The translations under genes and the position numbers were made by a program. DNA of 43,231 nucleotides from Haplomitrium mnioides (lineage: Eukaryota; Marchantiophyta; Haplomitriopsida; Calobryales): positions 24,814 through 68,044 of the forward strand of contig JBNGIS010034139.1 of NCBI GenBank assembly GCA_049999725.1, given 5' to 3'. Under the pieces are notes generated by a model that saw only the letters and a program-made list of their open reading frames with translations, was not told where the DNA came from and did no database searches. Within the stretch, counting starts at the first letter, position 1. Each line of letters starts with the position of its first letter. Shown here in pieces: positions 10,834 through 21,766 of the stretch.

Positions 10834-11274
10834 TTATGTGGGTCTCCCTTCTCTGATGTGGAACAGATCTTCATCAAGGAAGGTATCCCCAACTCCCTCC
10901 GCACTCGGCTGCCCCTCGATCCTCGAGAAGAAATCGGCATTCTGGTGTTTCTTCTCAGGTTTGATACATACCTCAAAATCAAACTCTTGGAGTAGCAACA
11001 TCCACCTCGCCACTCTCCCAGTCAGATCAAGCTTGTTGATCATGTAGTTCAAAGCATCATGATCAATGTGGAACACCACTTTGTGGTGCAATAAGTAATG
11101 CTTGAATTTCTTTAACGAGTAGATTATTCCTAAGGCCTCACAATCTGTGGGCGAATAGCTCTTTTCCGCCGCTAAGAGGATTCTACTAGCAAAGTAGATT
11201 GAGTAGTCCTTTCCTTCTTTATCCAACTGGCTCAGCACTGCTCCCACACAAAAACTTGAAACATCCACCATCAT
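10834..11274 (-). pseudogene. Element B RNase H domain
   Basis: A 146-codon open frame carries the Ty3/gypsy RNase H, which removes the RNA strand of the RNA/DNA hybrid. It shows DVSSFCVGAVLSQ (the usual first Asp, normally DAS), PIYFASR-like IYFASR, SPTDCEALGI (usual T-x-x-E, here CE), FHIDHDALNYM (catalytic Asp) and NADFFSRI (last Asp). It continues RT with a frame change near 11271 and runs into the tether before integrase. By motifs it is the best-preserved domain of B. Confidence 0.88.
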
Positions 11275-12134
11275 GTGGAACTCTTTGGACCTGTTTGGGG
11301 TGCTAGGATAGGGGCGTTGGCCAATTTCCTTTTGAGCTCATTAAAACTAGATCTACGAGGCTCGGTTGGCTCAAAATCACTGCCCCTCTTTACTATCTCA
11401 GTCAAGTGGTAGGCTACTAAGGAAAATTTTGGATTGAACTTCTTGTAGTAGCCCACACATCTCAAGAACCCCTACACTTCCACCAAACACATTTGAAATG
11501 GCACACCCAGCCATACTACCACTTTTTCCTAGTCCACGGCAATTCCCTAGCTAGAGACCTTATGCCCCAGTAGTATCTCTTCCCTCACTGCAAAGAAACA
11601 TTTTCCATGATGCAGCTCCGTTTCCTTGCAACGCTGAAATGTGAGCCAAACATGCTCTTCATGATCTTTCACCTTGCCATACACTACGAAGTCATCTATG
11701 AAGATCCCAAGGAAATTTCTGAGGTAGTCACAAAACATATTCATCATTAATCTCAAGAATGTACCAATGGCATTACAGAGACCAAATAGCATCCTCTGAA
11801 ATGCAAACACTCCCAACTTTGTCGTAAAAGTAGTTTTCAGTTGGTCCTCCTCTCGTATCCACACTTGGTTGTAACCAAAGTACCCATCCATAAAATTCTA
11901 CACTTCCTGGCCCGCCACCAGGTCCAACACACCATCAGTGAAGGGTAGGGGGTAGTGGTCTTTCTTTAAGGCCGCATTCAACTTGCAGAAATCTTGGAAA
12001 GCCCTAATTTCTGGTTTCCCGTCCAGACCCTCCTTCTTCGGCACCACCACCAAAGGGGGCACCCATTCGCTATTTTGAATAGGATATATGAACCCTGCCT
12101 CAAGGAGCTTATCCACCTCATCTTTAACCAACAA
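11275..12134 (-). pseudogene. Element B reverse transcriptase
   Basis: RT fingers at 12134-11898 hold WVPPLVVVPKK, then FCKLN and YPLPF. A single stop near 11895 precedes FMDGYFGYNQVWI. The palm holds FGLCNA and the catalytic FIDDFVVYG at about 11690, so both Asp are kept. LGHKVSS follows at about 11550, then the thumb with VGYYKKF to 11271. It copies element RNA into DNA inside the virus-like particle. In-frame stops at about 11895 and 11545 and a frame change before RNase H break it. A has FIND and D has FIDN at the same site, so B is the only copy here with the intact pair that can be read. Confidence 0.88.
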
Positions 12135-12281
12135 AAAGAAGTGTAGGTTTATTCGGTATTGTCACTACTTTACGGAGGTCGCATTGGCCTCCAAATCAAT
12201 TCGATGCTCCCCTAATTCCCTAAGCACGCCTTTTAGATTCGTATGACTCCATGAAAACATGTTACTGTAATTCCCCAAGAT

Positions 12282-12851
12282 CTACATGAAAGTTCTCTGA
12301 GCTTCTTTGTTTAGGGCGAAGCTAAGCTGTAATGTCCTCCCGCCGGAAACTATTATTTCTCGGTATTGCTCCACCCTTATGACCTCCACTTTGTTCTTAT
12401 TTGTGTAATCACAATGTAACTCCAACTGGTCGAACCTTAGGCCACTTGCAGCAGGCTTCTTGTCATGTTCCCTCTCCCCACCTTGGTGATTAGCCTCCCT
12501 TAAAATGTTGGTTGCAGTCGACTTTCCTTTTAGGTCGGCTTCATGGCTGGAAGTGGATGCCTCTGACTCTTCTTTCTGGTTAGGTCTAGAGTTGAGGGTT
12601 GACACTCCCGACCCTGCTTCCTTTGTGTCCCAAACCCCAAATACAGAGGACTCCAACTGATGCACTCTCGTTTCAGCCTTGCTCACAAAATCTGCCTCTG
12701 TCATGTCGCTTACTAATTTCAGCCAATAAGTGTCCTCGTCCTTTGGCTCCTCTTCCACTGACCATCCAGTGTCATACTCTTTGTCTTTTGTGGTCTCCCC
12801 CTCATGTGGAATAGGTATGTAGTGCACCACGGTCTTGCCTAGCCTAAACAC
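12282..12851 (-). pseudogene. Element B acidic linker between protease and RT
   Basis: An open 189-codon frame is rich in Glu, Asp, Lys and Ser. Its start matches the end of protease (MFRLGKTVVHYIP), then WSVEEE, DTYWLKL and SDMTEADFV. Comparable segments lie in A (38320-38497) and D (32072-32353), so it is a shared part of this family's polyprotein. No known domain is recognised. It may act as a spacer or an RT N-terminal extension. The next frame, RT, starts downstream at 12134 after a region with stops. Confidence 0.7.
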
Positions 12852-13269
12852 TAATGTAGAGTCCCCCCGAATTGTGCATTACCTTGGCACCATACAGCCA
12901 AGGCCTTCCGATTAACACATGGTATGGGGAACTCCTTGCCGACCTCATAACTAGGTAGTTTAGGGAAAACTCCTTTCCTCCAATTCAGGTCGACACCTTC
13001 CCCAAGGGTTTAACTCTAGACCCGTCAGCCAACCGCATAATTCTTTCGGTTGGTTGGAAAGTCTTGAAGCCCAAACGATGGGCGATCTCTTCCACCATGA
13101 TATTCACTCCTACCCCTCCATCCACAGGTACTTAGGACAGAGTACACCCTTTAATCTGAATGTCTATCTCAATGGCTCTTTTATCCTTGCAGATCATCCT
13201 CAAGTCGGCGGTGGTGCCCACCATGGGGAGCTTCCTTTTCCTCATGGTGCCCATAAGTAGCTCCCGGAG
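12852..13269 (-). pseudogene. Element B aspartic protease
   Basis: The minus strand, read through stops, gives the retropepsin pattern. VPVDGGVGVNIM carries the active-site Asp (family usually D-S/T-G or DGGA), followed by HRLGFK, MRLADG, VKPLG and finally VLIGRPWLYG. The same order is seen clean in D at 32357-32872. It matures the gag-pol precursor. Several stops, including one just before the active site, break the frame. Confidence 0.75.
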
Positions 13270-13644
13270 CTATCTCTTGTATATCGGGCTATCCTTGACC
13301 AGCTGACCCACTGTCGTTGTGACCGGGCAGTTCCTTACATCCCTTTGGATGTTGTGGGGCATGAGAGTGTTGGGTGGGGCCGGGGGTGCCGGGTCTTGTT
13401 TGGCCTGCTCAGCGGCATTTTTGCGGTTGATCTCCTGCAGGGTCTTATTCGTTGCTTCAGCCACCTCCCAGGCCTCCAACTGCTTCTTCACTTCCTCCTC
13501 TTGCTTCGGATAGAATAACTTAGGGTTCTCTCTCTTGTAATCTAAGTCCTCCTCAGTGGGGAGTACGTTCGTAGTCCTTTCCTTCTTTCGAGCTTGCTTG
13601 GCTTTCCCCTTTTCCTTGGCCTTGGCTGCTGCCCTTGTGGCCAC
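13270..13644 (-). pseudogene. Element B gag-protease spacer
   Basis: The open frame of 124 codons has a basic start (AKAKEKGKAKQARKKER), an acidic EEDLDYKRENPKLFYPKQEEE and a predicted helical part, then PHNIQRDVRNCPVTTTV and ELLMG-type sequence leading to protease. D carries the same order at 32918-33200 (SDYQRDNPKWFHPEQQEEE). It probably lies between nucleocapsid and protease in the precursor. Confidence 0.7.
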
Positions 13645-13853
13645 TCGCTAGAAGTCCTCTTCCACCACCATCTCTACTCCAGGAATTTCTGCCCCATGCT
13701 CCCAAGCGGTGGTCACTAGGTTGATTGCTGATAGCGGTGGTGCTGCTGGGCCAGGTTGGGAGGCAACTCCTGCCTTCTCGGGTGAGGGCAATTATTGGCC
13801 AGATGCCTCTCTTTCTTACAACTGGTACATAATGGGGCTGGCATGCCATATCC

Positions 13854-14183
13854 TTACTTCCAGGGCTCTCGACAATTAGGGGAAATGTGGCTTGGTTGCC
13901 CACAATTCCAGCATACCATCACCCTAGTCCGGTTCGAACCAGTCTTTAACCCATTTGGTTGTGCGTACCCCCATGTTGCTGATTGGCTAAGCACTAGATT
14001 GACCAGTCTGCCTGCCATCGTTTGAGGCTGGCTAACCACCTGGTATATGAGCTCGGGTAGCTCTTCTTGCACATACTCCACCTCTTCATAGTACCACTCG
14101 GGTGGATCCTCCCTTACATAATAAACATGCGTCCCATCCAACAGATATTCTTGTGGGTAGTGCCTATAGGTTCTGCACTTCAC
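13854..14183 (-). pseudogene. Element B gag zinc-knuckle (nucleocapsid) region
   Basis: The frame of 109 codons holds two CCHC sites. The second, CWNCGQPSHISPNC, is complete (C-x2-C-x4-H-x4-C) at about 13905. The first, CRTYRHYPQEY, has lost its last Cys to Tyr, while A keeps CMKCRSYGHSLQEC. Between them is a Tyr/Glu-rich WYYEEVEYVQEELPE stretch. Zinc knuckles bind and package element RNA. The frame differs from the gag part upstream. Confidence 0.85.
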
Positions 14184-15279
14184 ACACCATACATGTGCCT
14201 TTGTGCCAAGAATTTTTTCCCCTCTCGCTTCAAGCCTACAAAATGGATTGTCATGGCCTCCAATTTTGCATAAATCTCCTCTATGGGGTCTTTCACCCCC
14301 CTCCTTTTGCTAGTCTCTACCCTAGTGCCTCTATCATGGGACCGGTGGGATTTTCTCTCCTTGGCCTCCTTATGCTTGTCATGTTTTTTGCCCCTCTTCT
14401 CTTTGGCCTCTTTTTTCTTCCTGCTCCCCTTCTTCTTCCGCCTCCTATAGGACCTTTCATCCTCTGAGCTTTCTGGACTGCTCTTGCTCTCAGATTCAAA
14501 CTCTAAAGAGGAACTAGCGTCAGAGCTATCCTCTTGACTAGAACTCTTCGAAGAACTGCTAGACTCATCCCTCCTCTTCGTCTTCCTCTTCGAGCTTGCC
14601 ACCTCAGCCTTGATACAGGATTGAGCTTCTCCCATTGCTTGCTCAAGGCATGTGGGTTTGGATCTCCTCACCCAGGTCCCTAAACTTCTGAGCAGGGCTG
14701 AAATGAACCAGGAGGTAAGCATCCCATCCGATGCAGGAGGTTGATCTTCTGGGCCATTTGCTGGAATCATTGCAGAAATTTCCACACCAATTCGGTTTTC
14801 TTCATCTCCATTTGGCCAATCTTGATCAAGGCCTCTAATTCTCCTCCTATTTTCTTTAATTCCTTTAAGACGGCTATCTTGAAGGTGTCCCAATTCCTCT
14901 TGGTGGTCTCTGGTAGAGTCTGGTACCAAGGACCAGCCTCTCCCTTCAACACTTTAGGGAGTATGGCCTCCTTGATGAGGTTCTCACCATTAGCATAAGT
15001 TGTGCCTTCAAACTCATCCAGCCACTCATCTGGGTCCTCTCTAGTAGATCCCCGTAATGTTTTGTATCTGAATCCTGACCTCTGCGTTACATGCCCTATA
15101 TTGGCTATTGGGGTGTTGGGTTGTTCGGCACAAGGAGTTGTAACCGCCCTTCCAATGCTTCTTCCACTTCTAAGGGAGATTCCTCCTTTATTGGAACAGG
15201 GCAACCTCCTCAGTTGATCTCCTTCCACTTTTGGTGCTAGGCTGCTCCTAGAATTCCAAAATTCTTTCCCTTGCTCCAT
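14180..15279 (-). pseudogene. Element B gag, capsid and charged domain
   Basis: It starts at the ATG at 15279, 75 bp inside the LTR. Residues 1-170 (to 14767) hold a Retrotrans_gag-type capsid: DPDEWLDEFEG, then LKGEAGPWYQTLPE and LIKIGQMEMKKTE. A frame change near 14767 follows, then GMLTSWFISALLRSLGTWV. A charged domain follows: a run of Ser/Glu (14580-14470) and a Lys/Arg-rich part with KKKGSRKKK, then DPIEEIYAKLEAM before the knuckles. Gag forms the virus-like particle. Other forward-strand frames here are shadows. Confidence 0.88.
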
Positions 15280-15353
15280 TGTTCACTTAACAAAATAATG
15301 CAAGGTTAATTTCCAGAACTCTTTTATCCCACCATGATCATCAAAAAAGTGTA

Positions 15354-18183
15354 TGTCAACCTTGTGGTCAATTCCTTATCTCATTTCCGACCGATTTAGA
15401 CCCATTTAAGGGCTCACTTGTGTTTCGGGACCTTTTATAGGAGGGGCTTTGTACAAATCTAATCCCAACGCCTACTTACCCACTCTCGAGTAACTACAAC
15501 ACCACCTTACTACAACCAAAGACAACACATTCATTCACACACCCACAACCAACACCTACTCTTATGTTGCAACCAATAGACCTGAATAGCATTTCATAAT
15601 ATTTCAGAAGTCCACAATCACTCCCATTCTAATATGTCTCTGACCTGTCCTCCTTCTAATGCCAACAAATGCAAGTCACACCCCTCCTTCAGGACTTAAC
15701 CTCCAAAGATGCCACTTTGGAAGATAGACGCAGACAAAGCAGGGGATCTAGTTCTTGTATGTGATAGCCCTGTGGCAAGTTATCCGCTTGAGGTCTTAAA
15801 AGAGTTCCTCTTTACCCCGTAGCCCTTTCCACTAACCCACAACTACTTTAGCAACAATCCTGCTCATTCACACTCAATTCCCCAAATGCACACATACATA
15901 AACTAAGGTACTTTTGAGGGCAATCCAGATTATAATTCAATACTCCAAATCTGAACCCAAACACCTTGTGTATAAAATGGGAACAAATCCCACCATCCGA
16001 AATACCACAATGCAATGTGTATAGCTCTGATTCCCCCTTTTTAGGGTTTTCCCAAAGTTTGAACAAATCGGAATGGAGGTGTACTTCCAATCCTAAGAGC
16101 TTTACAAGAAATACAAACAGAAAACAAATCTAATGAATACACACAAACATAGACATATACACATGCATACAACTTTGCGAGCATAATAGGCCTTTCCACA
16201 TCCCAAGATCCTAGCTTTCCAACAAACTTCCTTTCACCTTGAATCAACACTCCAATCTTTCTCCAATTCCTCACCTATGCACTCTCATCGAGATAGTTTT
16301 TCAGCTTCCTTTGCAAGAAGCCTTGAATTTACTTCCTCAAGCTCGATAGAGGATTTCTTTAACTTCCACCTATGGAAGACAATCCTCTCGACTACTGGCC
16401 ACGCACTCCACCTCGAGCTTTGAATGGATCTTCTCCGCAATGTGCGGGCACTAACGTAGCCACTCCTCTCTTAGCTCCACTTGAGAAATTCGACCAGAAA
16501 CACCCCCAAGCGCCATTGGGATTGATGCTCCTACATAGACGATGCTGAGAGGACCCCAAGATCCCCCCTTGGCAGCCTCTCCCAATTTCAAGACTACAAG
16601 AATCCCCTTCAGCTTCAAGTAGCAATACACCTCCAAATGTTGGTCCACCTACAACGATGAGTACACTTGGATCGCTTGAGACTCTAGAGCTCCACGCTCA
16701 ATTATTCTCAAAGCCCCTCTAGTCCACCTCCACCTCCGCTAGCTCCCTTGCACCACGTTCCCCGCAAGGTGGAAGTAGGACCGCTACTGACCTGGATTTT
16801 TGAAGTTGACTGCCTTACGATGGATCCCGCAAACTCCTCCTAGTCTGCCACATCTTTGTTGTCCCCCACGGATTCCCCGAAGTCGCCACGTCTACGCAAT
16901 TCCCCACAGATACCCCCCGAAGTGTACCTTCCACTGCAACCCACGTACTCCTCTAGTCTGCTACGTCTACGATGTCACGCCGTCCGCCGCCGCCCGCAAG
17001 GTGGAAGTTGGACCGCCACTGACCTGAATTTTCGGAGTTGACTGCCTCCCGATGGATCCCCTAAACTCCTCCAAAATTGTACCTTCCGCTGTCTTCCTCA
17101 GACTCCTTCCAGTCTACCACGTCTTCGCTATCTCCCACGGATTCCTCGAAGTCACCATGTCTACGTAGTTCCTCACAAACACCTCCCGGGTTGCCACGTC
17201 TTTGATGTCGCGCCGTTCGCCACCGCCCACAAGGTGGAAGTTGGACCACTATCTTTGACCTGGTTTTTTGAAGTTGACTCAAGGATCCAAAGTTTGACTA
17301 ACTCCCGAAGTATCCCGCTGACCCCTCCGAAGTGTACCTTTCGCGTCAACCTGCGGACTCCTCCAATCTGCTACGTCTACGATGTCACGCCATTTGTCAC
17401 CACCAGCAAGGTGAAAGTTGGACCGCCGCTGAACTCCTGATTTCGAAGTTGACCTCCTTCCGATGGTTTGCACGGACTCCTCTGAAGTCGCACCTTCCGA
17501 TATATCCCGCGAACTCCTCCAAGGCTGTTACTTCTCCAAAGTTTCTCTCGGACTCCGCTGCGTTTGAAGTGTCAGTTTTCGGCTTCCACCATGCCTACGT
17601 CCTTAGTGCAACTGCCTCTGTATCAATTCCTTCCAACCCCCCTTCGCGTGATTCTTCTCCTTGCTGCGACGCTCCCGCTGCAACGAATCTCTCCACTCGA
17701 ATCCTTTTGGGTCTCCTCCTTCCCTACTCTCGTTCTTGCTAGGTTTATGGCCTTCATGCAACCCCTAGATCGATCCACTCGCTTTCTGCCCGTTCTCTCA
17801 TCTGCGACCTACCCAGCCCCGATTCCCTCCTTGGCATCTAAAATTCCTCTCCGTCTTTCTTGCAAACTCAGCTCTGCCTCCATCTTGATTTGCTGTGAGT
17901 CTATATGCACCACCATGCTTGCATTCCTTTTTCATCTGACTCCTCTTGATTCCACAAGGCTCCTCCATTGAAGTGCATGATTCATGATATCAAATGGGAA
18001 AAAGGAAAAGGAAAGGAAGAGAAGGAAGAGGAGAGAGGGAAGAGAGAGGAAGTATAGAATAATAATAATATAACAAAAAAATATAATAAAATATAAACGA
18101 ATAATAAAAACTGAAAGAACAAACTAAACTTGAAGTTTAGTAATCACAAAATTTAGAAAAAACTCAAAAATATCCGGCCAACA
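15354..18183 (-). mobile_element. Element B 5' LTR (right), 2830 bp
   Basis: It starts TGTCAACCTTGTGG next to the gag leader and ends CCGGCCAACA against the ATTGG duplication. It aligns with 5354-9286, with an offset close to 10,000 for the first 1.4 kb. It lacks the 750-bp block and carries four instead of six GTGGAAGTTGGA repeat units. It would have driven minus-strand transcription of B. The 75 bp between LTR and gag ATG show no convincing tRNA primer site. Confidence 0.9.
16740..17440. repeat. LTR-internal higher-order tandem repeat, four subunits (B 5' LTR)
   Basis: It is the same repeat family as in the 3' LTR. Anchors GTGGAAG (the last one GTGAAAG) lie at 16769, 17001, 17234 and 17411, with spacings of 232, 233 and 177. 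Two subunits fewer than the other LTR account for about 0.4 kb of the LTR length difference. Confidence 0.85.
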
Positions 18184-18188
18184 ATTGG
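18184..18188. repeat. Target site duplication of element B, right copy (ATTGG)
   Basis: It follows directly after CCGGCCAACA, the end of B's right LTR, and matches 5349-5353. Element A's integrase resumes immediately after it. Confidence 0.93.
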
Positions 18189-18666
18189 CCTTAGATGATA
18201 GGTTGTGGTTTTTCTATGCTTGACAAGATATCTCTTCGTGAGATCACTTTTGAGCTGATTAATGAAATGAGTGCCCTGGTCACTCACCTATTCTAGCGGT
18301 GCTCCAAATCTAGCAAAAATCTTCCCGTAGACGAATCAAGCCAAGGTCGACATGTCATCCCACTTGGTGGCATAATCAGTGGAAAGCAAAATATACCTAT
18401 TTTCTTGCCTTGTGGAAGGAGTGATAGGCCTGATGAAGTCGACCCCCCTTTTCAAATGGAGCGAGGGGAACGATCGGCACTAGGGGATGGTGACGGGCTA
18501 CTATAGGTTTTCTTGTCCTTTGGCATGCATCATACCTCTTCACAAAGAAGTGGACATCCCGGTGCATAGTAGGCAACGAGTACTTAGCACCCACAATTTT
18601 CAGTATGGTGGTCTCCACATCAAAATGACCACCGTCCTCTTCCTCGTGCATGGCTTGCATCACCAC
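18189..18666 (-). pseudogene. Element A integrase, zinc finger and core part
   Basis: This is the continuation of 4764-5353 across element B. It shows MHEEEDGGHF (both zinc-binding His) and YDACQRTRKP (first Cys lost to Tyr), then the start of the core with VPIVPLAPFEK. A frame change follows near 18400 and then the FGAPLE-VSDQGTHF region carrying the second catalytic Asp. A one-base deletion near 18195 shifts the last codons. Similarity to B ends at 18666, where D's truncated LTR and a fold-back begin. Confidence 0.85.
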
Positions 18667-18669
18667 TCT

Positions 18670-18774
18670 AGAATAGCTGGCCCTTGTATATTTTCTGTAG
18701 CTTGTTGTAGTAAGGGTGATAGAGTAGCTGGCCCTTTGTACATTTTCTGTAGCTCGTTCTATCACCCTTACTAC
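18670..18774. repeat. Fold-back joint: inverted and direct repeats
   Basis: A 17-bp perfect inverted repeat (18707-18723 against 18758-18774, GTAGTAAGGGTGATAGA and its complement) overlaps a direct repeat of about 37 bp (18670-18706 and 18721-18758, AGARTAGCTGGCCCTT). In the intact right LTR, a single copy at about 35165-35210 reads in the opposite sense to the extra pieces. The joint is therefore a small inversion-duplication at the deletion breakpoint. Confidence 0.85.
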
Positions 18775-18974
18775 ACCCTCAATGCACTTTCTTTATGCTC
18801 TACAACACCTCTAGGACTTATTCAAAACTATACGATAAGGACTATAAACATATCTACACTATCTACTCAACATAAACATGGAGCGCCATCGGCCAATGAC
18901 TCTTGACACCACTTGAGTCTCCTCCGTGATGCTTCACACTTCAGATCGCCCACTCACACACACATCACCAGCTA

Positions 18975-18981
18975 GTTTATA
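18975..18981 (-). promoter_or_regulatory. Candidate TATA box of element D, 3' LTR
   Basis: The minus strand reads TATAAAC. It is conserved at the same place in the other LTR (35411-35417), about 40 bp downstream of a block shared with B's LTRs. Confidence 0.5.
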
Positions 18982-19242
18982 CCCTCCGTTGTAGAGGGGC
19001 TTGGATTCACTTTTGCAAGCTTGAAAGAGGTCTAATTAACTTCCATCCATGGAAGACAGCCCTACCGATTATTGGAACACACTCCACTCGAGAACTCGAC
19101 TGGATCTTTTGACACTGTGCAAGCACTAACGCAGCTACCTCTTGCTTTCAACCTCCTTTTGAAATGCAAACCATCAACATCGTTCTGATGTTACTAGGGC
19201 TGAATCCTCTACATAATCACGACTCACAAGTTCAAACTGAAC

Positions 19243-20384
19243 TGTGAAACTAGAAGCTTTGCCGATTTCTCCTCATTTGACTTTGATGTTGAGTGCACAT
19301 TGAATATGAGAGGTGGGTTGAAGTGTGGCTGCAATCATCAATACTCAATAAAAAAAATATTGTGGAAATCCTCACTTTTTACTCCAAATGCTCTTACACA
19401 AAACACTCTTGCTCTTACCCTTCTAACTCTCAACACACTCCTCACTCTATGAAAGACTACTCCTCAAGTGCTTCCCTCCAATGACTCTTCAGAGTAGCTC
19501 CTCCCAAAGCTCCTGCAAGCGCTTCTCCAAAGGTCTCTCACAACTCTTAAATCTAAAATCTCCAAATGAAAACCAAATTCAAACTCAAGCCTCTCTTCTC
19601 TCTTCTTCTCCTTCTTATATACTAGTCTAGATAATTACTAGGAGTAAAACTAAATATTCTATCACCCTAGTTAAATAATCCAAGGTGATTATCTCTCTAA
19701 TTATTAAATCCTAAAAGTACTCCTCAAGTATCTCCACCTTTTGTTTTCTTCTTTAAGAAGAAGCTTCTCATTTGGAGCTTCTCTTGTTCAAGAATCTCAA
19801 CAATTGATTCAATACTTTTATACCTTGTATTTTTCCCTACAAACAATTGCTAAGATGATACTTCGAGATTCACTCAAAGAATAAGTCAAAGAACAAATTG
19901 ACTTTTCTTGACTTTTCTCCTCTTTAGTCTATTCTAGAAGAATCTCTATAAAGTCATTAATACTAAATCAAGTTTTATTTACTATACCTTGTTGAAAAGA
20001 TTATCAAGTAAGCTATCTACCCATATAATAATATTTGTATTTTCTAATTTTTAAATACTCTATGTTTTGACTTTTCCGTAGCTCACTTTTGTAACTTTGA
20101 CCAGTTATAACTTTTGGTTTACAAGAGCTTTTTCACTTCTGTAAATTTCTACTAATTGGTTAAGCAATATTATATCCCTCTATGAAATCTCAGTTTCTAA
20201 AAATTTCTAATAAGAACACAATTTACTCTGTACTCAATTCTACACAAATTGAAGAAAACCGATCAAATCTAAGTTTCTCCTAATAACTTCTAAGTCTTCT
20301 CCATACTTCATCTAAATGCATCCCATTCTATGATAGGGGTCTAAGCACATTCAAATCTTCACAAAACCATCCCATGCCCTCACA
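19243..20384 (-). mobile_element. Element C 3' LTR (left)
   Basis: It starts TGTGAAACTAGAAGC and ends CCCTCACA. It matches 25901-27059 throughout. The stop of the pol frame lies only 11 bp inside the element (20395). It contains the same TATA box as its partner. Confidence 0.93.
19614..19621 (-). promoter_or_regulatory. TATA box in C 3' LTR
   Basis: The minus strand reads TATATAAG, in a CT-rich context, and is kept in both LTRs. Confidence 0.65.
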
Positions 20385-20394
20385 ATTTACCTAC

Positions 20395-21760
20395 CTATAA
20401 TGTTTCACTCCGTCCTCGGAGTGAGTTCTCATTACGAGCGTAAAATGGATTTATCTTGTTATAGTTCACCTGATCATAATGCATTTTTGTTAGCTCAAAC
20501 AAGTCATAAGTGTAATTAGAACACACTTTCTGCACAAAAAAAGGTCCAAGTACCTTGGTAAGAACTTTTTTTGTTTGCGCTTATATCAAATAGAGTCGAA
20601 TACCATCATCCAATCTCCTTGTTGAAACACCATAGGTCATCTCTTCCCAAATCTCTTGTCATGACTCCTCTTTTCCTGGTCTTGGACCTTGTGAATGTTG
20701 ACCTCAGCCATCACACGTGCTTCTTCGAGCTCTATCAATTGTTGACTACGAGTTGGGGTAGCCATCTCCATATTTTCTTCTTTATGCCTTTCTACACTTG
20801 TAGTTCTAAACGTAAGAAGATCAAACTCAATAGGCAAGATTCATTTCAAACCATAAGTGAGGCAAAAAGGTGTATACCCTGTTGAAGCTTATCTTTTTGT
20901 GTAATACTCCCAAAGAATTGCATGGAGCCTCTTATCCCATGTATGTTTAGCTCCCTCTAAATCCGCATCTTTTGCCAACATATCACAAAGTGTAAAATTG
21001 GTCCATTCCGCCAATCCATTTGCATTTGGCTTATAAGATGTAGTCATTCGTTGCTTGATGGAGAAATGCTCCAACATTGCTTGAATGGCACCACTAACAA
21101 ATGGTGAGCCTCTATCCGTCACAATCTCTAATGGGCAGCCAAACCTTGTGATGATTCGCTCGTAAACAAATCTCCCCACTTCCTCTTCCATAGCTTTCTT
21201 GAGAAGACGAGCCTCTACCCATTTGCTTAAGTAATCCGTTGCCACCACTGCATACAAATTCCTTCGAGGAGTTGGAGTCAAAGGACCAACAATATCAACT
21301 CCCCATTTTTCAAAAGGACCCAAAGGCACAACCGGTTGCAAAGGAGAAGGATAAGTAGACTTCTTTGCAAATTTTTGATACATATCGCATGTCTTGCAAA
21401 ACTCCAAACAATCTTTTAACATACCTCACCAATAGTACCCTCCATCCGAAATTTTATATGTTGTCACTTTCCCCGCAAAGTGCCCACCACACACTCCATC
21501 ATGAAACTCATTCATCAATTCTTGCTTACCGCCCTTCGAAGAAGACCGTGAGAGCCTTGATGAAACAAAGTATTTTCAACCAAAGAATAAGGTTGCTACT
21601 TACAAGCAAAGGAAGCCTTGTTGCATTGCTTCATTCCCTCTGGATATCTTTCTTCCAACAAATAGTCATAGATATCACCATACTCTTCATGTAGAATACT
21701 CATGTTGAAGATGTTCTCATCCGAAAACTCCTCCTTAATTATTTCGTGACTAGCCTCATC
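20395..21760 (-). pseudogene. Element C integrase
   Basis: The zinc finger at about 21500-21380 is complete: FHDGVCGGHF, then FCKTCDMYQ. A stop lies just before the 177-codon frame 21422-20889. In that frame the core keeps GVDIVGPL (Asp), EIVTDRGSPF (Asp) and NGLAEWTNF (Glu), so the D,D-35-E triad is present. The C-terminal part (20837-20395) is in another frame, with VLGPFFVQKV (GPF motif) and the end ENSLRGRSETL. No chromodomain follows; the stop is 11 bp from the LTR. Sequence type differs from A, B and D. Confidence 0.9.
20405..20424. repeat. Perfect hairpin at the end of C's pol frame
   Basis: TCACTCCG and CGGAGTGA are separated by TCCT, an 8-bp stem with a 4-base loop, within the last codons before the stop and 20 bp from the LTR. 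It may be chance or part of plus-strand priming. Confidence 0.6.
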
Positions 21761-21766
21761 ATATGC

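Larger units (their letters stand above)
5354..18183 (-). mobile_element. Element B: complete but decayed Ty3/gypsy retrotransposon
   Basis: The 12,830-bp element has two LTRs (5354-9286 and 15354-18183), flanking ATTGG, TG...CA ends, and a 6.07-kb internal region with gag, protease, RT, RNase H and integrase in order on the minus strand. The integrase-last order makes it Ty3/gypsy. The RT tail motif LGHKVSS, the absence of a chromodomain and a large gag suggest the non-chromovirus OTA (Tat/Athila-like) branch, an inference without a tree. It is dead: several frameshifts and stops. The LTRs look about 80-85% identical by eye, so it is an old insertion, yet younger than A. Confidence 0.92.
18667..19242 (-). 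mobile_element. Element D 3' LTR, left part (truncated)
   Basis: From about 18758 onward it matches 35190-35680 of the right LTR (TCTATCACCCTTACTACACC). The first 355 bp of the right LTR have no counterpart, and an inverted-repeat joint takes their place. It includes a TATAAAC box on the minus strand (18975-18981). It is cut at 19242 by element C; the LTR resumes at 27060. Confidence 0.85.

Noticed and set aside
15422-15436. TATAAAAGG on the minus strand near the end of B's 5' LTR as a promoter
   Set aside because: It lies only about 75 bp from the LTR's 3' end, leaving almost no R-U5, and it is mutated in the other LTR.
19293-19484. Short open frames in C's LTRs (also 25951-26184)
   Set aside because: The pair arises from the duplicated LTR and diverges by frameshift; no protein similarity.
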